NCBI GenBank assembly: GCA_945876925.1
Contig: CAMCQD010000146.1
Coordinates: 1-5,547 of the forward strand
Length of the DNA: 5,547 nucleotides
Origin: an uncultured Dermatophilus sp.
Lineage (GTDB): Bacteria; Actinomycetota; Actinomycetes; Actinomycetales; Dermatophilaceae
Reading direction: 5' to 3'
A model generated the notes under the pieces. It was not told the DNA's origin and searched no databases. It saw only the letters and a list, made by a program, of their open reading frames with translations. This document shows positions 1 through 4,905 of this stretch, in pieces. Numbering within the stretch: position 1 is the stretch's first letter; each line of letters begins with the position of its first letter. The translations under genes and the position numbers were made by a program.

Positions 1-405
1 CCCGCCGGCGGCCGCCAGGGAGTCGTACACCGAGCGGAGGAAGGGCATCTCGGAGTCGATGGTGCCTTTGGGGACGAGCCGGTAGTTCGGCACCGTGACG
101 CTCGCCCCGGTGCGGCGGACGAGGTCCTCGATGATGCTCCACTGCGCCGCGCCGATCGGCCAGATATACGCACCACCGTGGATATACATAAGCTGTATCG
201 CGGAGGCGCCCACCTTGGGCCGCAAGGTCAGCAGCACCCGCCCGGCGACCTGGGCGCGCGTGATCGTGCATCTGCGGTGCAGGCCAGAGGGCACCGCCAC
301 AGCTCCCTGCGGCCGCACTGCGGCGGCCCGGGTTCTATCCACGCTGCGCAGCGGCGTCGGAGCCAGCCGCGCCGCTGCCGCAGATAGGTGCATGAGCATC
401 GACAT
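1..405 (-). CDS. Alpha/beta-hydrolase (esterase/lipase type), 5' part; 3' end beyond left edge
   Basis: This frame is open from an ATG at 405 to the window edge, giving 135 residues of a longer protein. The key landmark is MYIHGGAY, with the HGGA oxyanion-hole motif at residues 76-79. It is followed by an alpha-helical stretch and TVPNYRLVPKG, which matches the HGGG-strand-YRLAP layout of the alpha/beta-hydrolase-3 (hormone-sensitive-lipase-like) esterases. These hydrolyse carboxylic esters; the substrate cannot be told. The nucleophile Ser (usually GDSAGG) and the Asp/His of the triad would lie beyond the window. There is no signal peptide, so the protein is probably cytoplasmic. Start choice: GGAAGGGG (411-418) sits 5 nt before ATG405; in-frame Met3 and Met5 are less well spaced. 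The gene follows the beta-helix lipoprotein on the same strand after 213 bases with a hairpin between, so it probably has its own promoter. The family is fairly sure, the exact activity is not. Confidence 0.8.
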   Translation of the reverse strand, partial: MSMLMHLSAAAARLAPTPLRSVDRTRAAAVRPQGAVAVPSGLHRRCTITRAQVAGRVLLTLRPKVGASAIQLMYIHGGAYIWPIGAAQWSIIEDLVRRTGASVTVPNYRLVPKGTIDSEMPFLRSVYDSLAAAGG

Positions 406-455
406 GGAGACCCCTTCCGCCCTTCGCGCGACACGCGCCCTTCCAGCCCTACATG

Positions 456-530
456 GTGGGTCGTTGATACGCGTTCCGCGTTCGGCGAGCAAGACGGCCA
501 CCACGGGTATTCCGGACGGTATCAACCCAC
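456..530. repeat. Long interrupted inverted repeat upstream of the hydrolase gene
   Basis: The left arm is GTGGG (456-460), a TCG insertion (461-463), then TTGATAC (464-470). The right arm is GTATCAA (519-525) followed by CCCAC (526-530). All 12 bases of the right arm pair with the left arm once the 3-nt bulge is allowed. The arms are separated by 48 bases. The left arm covers the candidate -10 element, so the repeat could be a two-site operator, or an RNA stem if transcribed from further upstream. Confidence 0.5.
464..492 (-). promoter_or_regulatory. Candidate promoter of the hydrolase gene
   Basis: Read on the minus strand, TTGCTC (492-487) and TATCAA (469-464) form a -35/-10 pair with an exact 17-bp spacer. 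They match the sigma-70-type consensus at 3 and 4 of 6 positions. Transcription would start near 457, leaving a leader of about 50 nt before ATG405. That leader contains a small perfect hairpin (GCGCG at 426-430, CGCGC at 434-438). The spacer holds a tandem CGCGTTC repeat on the plus strand (470-476 and 477-483). This was found by eye and is unproven. Confidence 0.3.
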
Positions 531-561
531 GCCGGCCACCTCAGGAGCCCCTGGTCCCCGG

Positions 562-618
562 CCGGTGACGCCCCCTGCCGTGCCTGGCCGGCGGGGTGCC
601 CGCGGCCGGGGTCACCGG
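562..618 (-). terminator. GC-rich hairpin just after the beta-helix lipoprotein gene
   Basis: CCGGTGA (562-568) pairs with TCACCGG (612-618), and CCCC (571-574) with GGGG (608-611). The result is an 11-bp stem with a 2-nt bulge and a GC-rich loop that can fold further. It abuts the TGA stop at 619-621. No T-tract follows, which is common for actinomycete terminators. It could act in both directions, though no plus-strand gene needs it here. Confidence 0.45.
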
Positions 619-1893
619 TCAGTTCTCGTGCGCGGAGCCTTCATCGGTGCCCACGGTGACCGAGCCGCTCGTCGTCCCGGTCAGCTGCGAGGACTCGGTG
701 AGGCTGATGGCGATGGAGGAGCTGCTTCCAGCGGTGACCGGGCCGGTCAGCCGCGAGCGGATAGCCGTGATGGAGGCCTTAGCCCCGTTGGATCCGCTGG
801 TGCCCCACCGGTCCTCGCCGGCCTTGGCGAATGCGCTGGCGCTGCTGGAGTCGAATGCCGAGTTGTCCAGGGTCACCTGGGCCTCGGTGTTGGTGAAGTA
901 CAGCAGCGGCCCCTGGCCGGTGTACGTGATCGTGGTGCCGTCCAGTTCCAGTGCCGAGCGCTGCGCCGTGGCGTCCTTGTCGGCGGCGTCCCCGGAGAAC
1001 GACTGGTACATCATCACCGCGTCGCTGCCCTTGGCGGTGACCTGCGAACCGGCCAGGGTGACGCGGTTCCTGCCCTCGACCACCACGGCCTGCGACCCCG
1101 CGGAGGTGCCGTTAACCCCGGCGGCCTTGATAGTGCCGGTGGAGTAGATGAGCGGGCTACCGTCGCCGGAGGTGTTCAGCGTGTTCGCTTCGGGAGTCGA
1201 GCCGGTGACCGTGACCGTCCCGGAACCGCGATCGGTGGCCAGGGCGGCGCTGTGCGCCCCGCTAGTGGTGATGGTCAGGCCGGTGCCGTTGATCGCCCCG
1301 CCGTAGGTGGCGTGCAGCCCGCGCGAGGAGTTGCCCGACGTGGTGATGGTCACGTCGCTGACGTCGGCTTTGCCGGAACTGGTCGCCACGATCGCGTTCG
1401 AGCCGCTGGAGGTGGTGGTGATCTGGGTGCCTGACACGGTGACGCGGCTCTGCGCGCCGGCCACGACGATGGCCGAGTTGGTGCCGTAGAAGTTGTAGTC
1501 GTCGGCGACGTCGCCGGGGTTCTGCGCGCTGCTGGCCGAGGCGTCGCCGGATTTACTGATCGTGGCGCCGCTGATGGTCAGGCTGCCGCCGTTAACCACG
1601 AGAAAGACTGCCTGGTCGGAGGCCACCGAGGCGTAGGTGCCCGAGTCGACCGTGACGTCCTTGCCGTCGATGAGGTACGCCGCCTTGAGCGTGACCTGCT
1701 TACCGTCGAAGGTCCCCGTGTACGAGCCCGCGCTGACCCCGCTGATGGCATCGCTGGCGGTCCCCTGGGCGGCAGCGGTGACGCTCCCCGCAGCGGACAG
1801 GTCACCGCTGTCAGCCGAGCAGCCCGCCAGTGACAGGGCCGCGATCATGGCGGCCGCGACCGTACTCGCAATGGTGACTGTGCTTCTGGGCAT
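619..1893 (-). CDS. Exported lipoprotein with predicted right-handed parallel beta-helix
   Basis: The product has 424 residues. A signal peptide (1-24) ends in a lipobox LAGC with Cys25 as lipidation site, so the protein should be anchored to the outer face of the membrane. From about residue 67 to 410 it is a run of short strands and turns rich in Ser/Thr/Gly/Val, such as LTISGATI (105-112), VTVSGTQI (151-158) and VTLAGSQV (278-285). This is the pattern of stacked beta-helix rungs. Distinctive segments are FYGTNSA (135-141), SSRGLHATYGG (189-199), ALATDRGSGTV (217-227), GDGSPLIYSTG (243-253), MMYQSFSGDA (294-303) and WGTSGSNG (363-370). From memory these recur in beta-helix proteins of unknown function, mostly in Firmicutes; I could not search. 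No catalytic residues can be named, so a binding, adhesive or sensory role is as likely as polysaccharide cleavage. AGGAG (1907-1903) lies 9 nt before ATG1893. The gene is divergent from the histidine kinase, suggesting a shared regulatory region. Confidence 0.85.
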   Translation of the reverse strand: MPRSTVTIASTVAAAMIAALSLAGCSADSGDLSAAGSVTAAAQGTASDAISGVSAGSYTGTFDGKQVTLKAAYLIDGKDVTVDSGTYASVASDQAVFLVVNGGSLTISGATISKSGDASASSAQNPGDVADDYNFYGTNSAIVVAGAQSRVTVSGTQITTTSSGSNAIVATSSGKADVSDVTITTSGNSSRGLHATYGGAINGTGLTITTSGAHSAALATDRGSGTVTVTGSTPEANTLNTSGDGSPLIYSTGTIKAAGVNGTSAGSQAVVVEGRNRVTLAGSQVTAKGSDAVMMYQSFSGDAADKDATAQRSALELDGTTITYTGQGPLLYFTNTEAQVTLDNSAFDSSSASAFAKAGEDRWGTSGSNGAKASITAIRSRLTGPVTAGSSSSIAISLTESSQLTGTTSGSVTVGTDEGSAHEN

Positions 1894-1954
1894 GGAGAGG
1901 CGCTCCTGGTGTGTGAGTCGGTGCTTCCCCTGACGGGTTTAGGCCCCGAGGTGA

Positions 1955-1968
1955 GCAAAGCCCTTTGC
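1955..1968. promoter_or_regulatory. Interrupted palindrome in the lipoprotein/kinase divergent region
   Basis: GCAAAG (1955-1960) and CTTTGC (1963-1968) are perfect inverted 6-mers with two bases between them. The spacing is too tight for an RNA hairpin but suits a dimeric DNA-binding protein. The site is inside the 219-bp divergent region (1894-2112), which otherwise shows no convincing promoter hexamers to me. It could be an operator for either gene or chance. Confidence 0.25.
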
Positions 1969-2102
1969 GGGACCTATGCGGCCGCTGTCAGCCCGAGCAC
2001 GGGGCGGGGCCTTCGGGTGCTGCGGGAAGCCCGGGGCCGGCCCGCTGAGGCCGCCGGGGGCACGCGTCAGGGATGGGAGCATAGGGACCGGGAAGAGCAC
2101 CT

Positions 2103-2110
2103 GGAGGTGA
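2103..2110 (+). promoter_or_regulatory. Ribosome binding site fixing the kinase start
   Basis: GGAGGTGA is close to a full Shine-Dalgarno match, with GGAGG ending 5 nt before ATG2113. The reading frame is open back to 1909, but that upstream part overlaps the 5' leader of the divergent lipoprotein gene and offers no better site. ATG2113 is therefore the chosen start. Confidence 0.8.
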
Positions 2111-2112
2111 CG

Positions 2113-3657
2113 ATGTGGCGGCGACGCGGCGGTGAAGCACGCCGCCCCGGTGGCGGAGGCAGGCACCAGGCCGCATCCGGCCCCGGGGGGCGCACCGGCC
2201 CGGGAACCGGATCGGCTGACGGCAGCGGCCCCCCGGCGCCACCGGGCACCCCCGTCAGCACCGCCGGCGGGTCACCGGGCTGCGGCGCCGCCGGCCAGGC
2301 CGGTGACCCCGCCGGAGCGGGCCGCCGCGGTGAGGGCGCGTCCCTCCCGGCCTACCCGGTGCGCTGGTGGGCGTCGCTGCGGCTGCGCATCGCCGCCGGC
2401 GTGGCCGTGGTCGCCATCGGCGTCTCCGGGCTGACCGGCGCGGTCGCTGACCGGGCCGCCGCGATCGACGGCCGTGAGCGGCTGCGCGCGCAGGCACTCG
2501 ACCGGCTCGACTCCGCGGTCGTGTTCTACGAGAGCCAGGGCCGGGTGCGGTTCGGGGCGGTGGTCAACGATCCCTCCGTGCCCGCGGAGCTGGCCGAGGA
2601 CACCGCCGTCGGGCGGCGGGCCAGCTGGTTCGACGGCGACACGATGTTCGCCGTGCAGCGAGTGACCGCGCACGAACTCATCTCGGTGCAGCTGCCCGGC
2701 ATGGGACTGCGGGCCCAGCGGGCCGCCCTGCGCTGGGCATTCATCCAGGCAGCGGCGCTGGGAGCAGCCGTGGCTACGCTGCTGGGCTGGCTGCTGGGCA
2801 CCTGGCTATCGCGCCGCCTGCGGGCCGGATCGGCCGCCGCCAGCCAGATCGCTGCCGGTGACCTCGACGCCCGCGCCGCCCAGCCCGGGCATGACGAGGT
2901 CGCCCTGCTCACCGCCTCGCTGGATCAGATGGCCGATGCGCTGCAGCGCCGCCTGGAGGTCGAGCGGCAGTTCACCGCCGATGTCGCCCACGAGCTGCGC
3001 TCCCCGGTGACCGGGCTGGTCAGCGCGGCCGAGCTGCTGCCCCCAGATGAGCTGGGCAATCTCGTGCGGGCTCAGGTCGCCCGGCTGCGGCGCCTGGTCG
3101 AGGATCTGCTGGAGATCTCCCGGCTAGACGCCGCCCATGTCGAAATCGACTGGCAGGAGCACGATCTAGGCGAGGTAGTGGCCGAGGCGCTCGCCCCCTA
3201 CCGGGACCGGGTCAGCTACCAGGTGAGCCGGCCGGGACGGGTCCGGGTCGAATCGCGCCGGCTCGACCGCATCATCGGCAACCTCGTCCGCAACGCTCTC
3301 AGCCATGGGGCCGGGCCGGTGAACGTGCGCGTCGAGGGCACCCGCGTCATCGTCACCGACTCCGGCGAGGGGTACCCGGCCGAGCTGATCGAGCACGGCC
3401 CGCGCCGGTTCGCCACCTTCGCCGGCCGCAAGGGCAGCGGGCTAGGCCTGACGATCGCGGCCAAGCACGCGCTGGCGATGCAGGGACGCCTGTCCCTGGC
3501 CAACCAGCCTCCCCCCGGCCGGGGAGCCTGCGCCACGGTCGAGTTCCAGCCGGCGAGTCAGCTGCCCGCCGGGGCCGCCCCCTACCCTGCCGAGGGCGAT
3601 CCCGGGCCGGCATCCGGCGGAACGGACTCCCCTGCCTCATCGAATCCGGGCAGCTGA
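2113..3657 (+). CDS. Membrane sensor histidine kinase of a two-component system (HAMP, HisKA, HATPase_c)
   Basis: The product has 514 residues. Residues 1-82 are a Gly/Pro/Arg-rich, probably disordered cytoplasmic tail. TM1 is about 93-112, an external sensor of only about 95 residues follows (113-207), and TM2 is about 208-233. A HAMP linker (about 234-287) leads to the H-box FTADVAHELRSP with phosphoacceptor His293. The ATP-binding domain shows the N-box RIIGNLVRNA (Asn390, Asn394), G1 DSGEG (Asp416) and G2 GSGLGLTI (441-448). All catalytic motifs are present, so it should autophosphorylate and pass phosphate to a response regulator. The stretch from Asp416 to G2 is about 25 residues, shorter than in many kinases of this class, implying a short ATP lid. 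The small sensor resembles no ligand domain I can name. The gene is divergent from the beta-helix lipoprotein and overlaps the next gene tail to tail by 76 bp. The regulator at 4903 is the nearest candidate partner. Confidence 0.93.
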   Translation: MWRRRGGEARRPGGGGRHQAASGPGGRTGPGTGSADGSGPPAPPGTPVSTAGGSPGCGAAGQAGDPAGAGRRGEGASLPAYPVRWWASLRLRIAAGVAVVAIGVSGLTGAVADRAAAIDGRERLRAQALDRLDSAVVFYESQGRVRFGAVVNDPSVPAELAEDTAVGRRASWFDGDTMFAVQRVTAHELISVQLPGMGLRAQRAALRWAFIQAAALGAAVATLLGWLLGTWLSRRLRAGSAAASQIAAGDLDARAAQPGHDEVALLTASLDQMADALQRRLEVERQFTADVAHELRSPVTGLVSAAELLPPDELGNLVRAQVARLRRLVEDLLEISRLDAAHVEIDWQEHDLGEVVAEALAPYRDRVSYQVSRPGRVRVESRRLDRIIGNLVRNALSHGAGPVNVRVEGTRVIVTDSGEGYPAELIEHGPRRFATFAGRKGSGLGLTIAAKHALAMQGRLSLANQPPPGRGACATVEFQPASQLPAGAAPYPAEGDPGPASGGTDSPASSNPGS

Positions 3658-4136
3658 TACACCACCTGCGACCCGGCCCCCGACCGGGCCTGGTCACTCG
3701 TCGTCACCGTCAGCCGCCGGTACAGCGAAACCCCGTCGCCGTCCTGCAGCTCATCGGCGCGCACGGTCACCGGCACCCGCACGTCGCTGCCCTCGGCGCA
3801 CGAGGGCACGCAGTCGTTGGAGACCAGTTCACCGGCTGCGGTGGCATCCTGCTCACCCCAGCCGCGCCAGATCAGGCCCTGGAGCATCTCGCCGCCGTCC
3901 CCGCACGCCAGCACGAGCGTCTCAGGGCGCTTGACCCGCACCTGCGCACTGCATTCGGCGAGGTAGGTGGTCTCCCCCCGGCTGGAAGTAACCGGCCGCT
4001 CCGGGGTACCGGTCGCGGCCGGGGCGCTCACCGGTGAATGGTCAGCCACGCCGCAGCCGGTGAGCAGCAGCGCGGCCAGCACCCCCGCCACCGGAACCGC
4101 GCCCCTGCCGGTGACCCGCCGCTTCGCACCCGTCAT
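3582..4136 (-). CDS. Exported four-cysteine lipoprotein, unknown function (acidic paralogue)
   Basis: The product has 184 residues. A basic N-terminus and hydrophobic core end in the lipobox LTGC with Cys28, so it should be a membrane-anchored surface lipoprotein. A Pro/Thr/Ser-rich linker (about 30-57) leads to a domain (61-162) with four cysteines: Cys62, Cys78 in ACGDG, Cys109 and Cys113 in DCxxSCA, which may form two disulfides. This domain aligns without gaps to the protein encoded at 4273-4761, with about 39 of 102 identical residues counted by eye. I know no function for the family. The aligned domain is acidic (15 Asp/Glu against 9 Lys/Arg). A tail of about 22 Gly/Pro/Ser/Asp-rich residues, absent from the paralogue, is encoded where the gene overlaps the kinase gene. 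GGAG lies 5 nt before ATG4136. A structural, inhibitory or signal-input role near the kinase is possible but unproven. Confidence 0.85.
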   Translation of the reverse strand: MTGAKRRVTGRGAVPVAGVLAALLLTGCGVADHSPVSAPAATGTPERPVTSSRGETTYLAECSAQVRVKRPETLVLACGDGGEMLQGLIWRGWGEQDATAAGELVSNDCVPSCAEGSDVRVPVTVRADELQDGDGVSLYRRLTVTTSDQARSGAGSQVVYQLPGFDEAGESVPPDAGPGSPSAG

Positions 4137-4209
4137 GACCCCTCCCCGTCGTCCTGATGCCCGCGGCAGGCCACCGGCTTCTTGCTAGCCGGACTGGTGG
4201 CTACCGCCC

Positions 4210-4260
4210 GAGCCGCTTCTCAGCATGCCGCACCCGCCCCCCAGCGGCCCGCGGCGGCTC
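4210..4260 (-). terminator. Possible hairpin between the two paralogous genes
   Basis: GAGCCGC (4210-4216) is perfectly complementary to GCGGCTC (4254-4260), beginning 12 bases after the stop of the 162-residue gene. The intervening 37 bases are GC-rich and can pair further. There is no T-tract. It may terminate the upstream gene, but in such GC-rich DNA a 7-bp match is weak evidence. Confidence 0.25.
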
Positions 4261-4272
4261 GCAGGCAGCGGC

Positions 4273-4761
4273 TCAGCGCTTGGCGCCGATCAGCTTGATC
4301 GTCTCCACGCGCTTGTCACCCGCCGGGACCTTCTTGGTGTAGGTGACCTTCATCCGGGTGTAGTACTGGGCCTTCGCGCCCTTCTCGAGCCGGTCGACCC
4401 GGACGGTGACCGGGAAGGTGAGCAGCTTGCCCTTGGCGCAGCTCTTGCTGCAGTCCCGCACGCGCATCACCCCGGTCGCGGTCGCCGCCGACGTCCCCCA
4501 CTTCTTCCACGTCAGCTTGTCCAGGTACTGGTTCCCGTCGCCGCAGGCCACCGTGTAACGGCGGGGACGGTGGGTGACCACGCCGTGCACGCACTCGTGC
4601 ATGAGCGTCTTCTTGGCCTTGGGGGCCTTCGGCTTCGCCGTCACCGCAGCGGGCGCTGCCGCCGGAGCCGCCGACGCCGCCGACGCGGACGCGAGCCCGC
4701 CGCCCAGGGCGACTGCTGCGACGGCGACGGCCGTCAGCGAGCGAGTGAGCATACCGGTCAT
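4273..4761 (-). CDS. Secreted four-cysteine protein, unknown function (basic paralogue)
   Basis: The product has 162 residues. A signal peptide (positive start, hydrophobic 9-24, Ala-rich end with cleavage probably near residues 29-32) has no lipobox cysteine, so the mature protein should be released rather than anchored. An Ala/Pro/Lys linker (33-51) is followed by the same domain as the neighbouring lipoprotein. Cys57, Cys73 (ACGDG), Cys104 and Cys108 (DCxxSCA) sit at identical spacing, and PVTVR is shared. This domain is strongly basic (22 Lys/Arg against 8 Asp/Glu) where its paralogue is acidic. AGGAG (4770-4766) lies 4 nt before ATG4761. The gene is upstream of the lipoprotein gene on the same strand with a 136-bp gap, so the two may be co-transcribed or separate. 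Its promoter lies in the region shared with the response regulator. Export is well supported; function is unknown. Confidence 0.87.
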   Translation of the reverse strand: MTGMLTRSLTAVAVAAVALGGGLASASAASAAPAAAPAAVTAKPKAPKAKKTLMHECVHGVVTHRPRRYTVACGDGNQYLDKLTWKKWGTSAATATGVMRVRDCSKSCAKGKLLTFPVTVRVDRLEKGAKAQYYTRMKVTYTKKVPAGDKRVETIKLIGAKR

Positions 4762-4777
4762 GATTCTCCTTTCCGCG

Positions 4778-4790
4778 CCGGACTGTCCGG
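4778..4790. promoter_or_regulatory. 13-bp palindrome directly upstream of the secreted-protein RBS
   Basis: CCGGAC (4778-4783) and GTCCGG (4785-4790) flank a single central base. The palindrome ends 7 bp upstream of the AGGAG of the 162-residue gene. It could be a repressor operator in the leader or promoter. The one-base centre means an RNA hairpin would lose its inner pairs. Confidence 0.35.
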
Positions 4791-4820
4791 TGCTGCGATG
4801 CCCCTAACTTTTCCGCCCGG

Positions 4821-4860
4821 TCCTCACGCCGGCGGCACGCTGACCTCACAGGAACCTCAC
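4821..4860. promoter_or_regulatory. Four direct repeats at 11-bp spacing: probable OmpR/PhoB-type regulator binding site
   Basis: Heptamers begin at 4821 (TCCTCAC), 4832 (GCGGCAC, degenerate), 4843 (ACCTCAC) and 4854 (ACCTCAC), each separated by exactly 4 bases. The last two are identical; the first differs from them at one position; the second keeps 4 of 7 positions. OmpR/PhoB-family regulators bind head-to-tail to direct repeats of about 11 bp, as in Pho boxes. The array lies between the divergent secreted-protein gene and the response regulator gene, so that regulator is the obvious candidate ligand. On the minus strand the repeat reads GTGAGGT. Confidence 0.55.
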
Positions 4861-4890
4861 GCTTGAGTAGGTATTTCGTCAACTGCCCCA

Positions 4891-4905
4891 TAGCCTGGGG
4901 GGGTG
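4891..4905 (+). promoter_or_regulatory. Possible -10 element and leaderless start of the response regulator
   Basis: TAGCCT (4891-4896) fits the actinobacterial TAnnnT -10 pattern and ends 6 bases before GTG4903, where transcription would be expected to start. Upstream of the GTG there is only a run of G, not a properly spaced Shine-Dalgarno site. Both points suit a leaderless mRNA. No -35 hexamer is found at 16-18 bp. An alternative is TATTTC (4872-4877), 11 bp after the repeat array, giving a leader of about 19 nt. Confidence 0.3.

Noticed and set aside
596..1147. Plus-strand open frame (183 codons) opposite the 3' half of the beta-helix gene
   Set aside because: Antisense shadow; no recognisable features or ribosome site.
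388..1434. Long plus-strand open frame (348 codons) opposite the beta-helix gene
   Set aside because: Low-complexity Gly/Arg/Val product without a domain pattern or good ribosome site. It is antisense to a gene with a clear lipobox and rung pattern; such shadows are expected in GC-rich DNA.
1909..2112. N-terminal extension of the kinase to 1909
   Set aside because: It would overlap the leader of the divergent lipoprotein gene, has no ribosome site and adds low-complexity sequence. ATG2113 has a strong site.
1894..2112. A second copy of the 11-bp repeat array upstream of the kinase or lipoprotein gene
   Set aside because: GTGAG occurs at 1913 and 1951, but the 38-bp spacing is not a multiple of 11 and the flanks do not match.
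4186..4203. Small inverted repeat TAGCC/GGCTA upstream of the acidic lipoprotein gene
   Set aside because: Only 5-bp arms in GC-rich DNA; not distinguishable from chance.
4225..4866. Plus-strand open frame (213 codons) opposite the secreted-protein gene
   Set aside because: Arg/Gly/His-rich shadow product. The opposite strand has a signal peptide and a conserved paralogue.
4863..4896. TTGAGT (4863) and TAGCCT (4891) as a -35/-10 pair
   Set aside because: The spacing is 22 bp, outside the normal 16-18 bp range.
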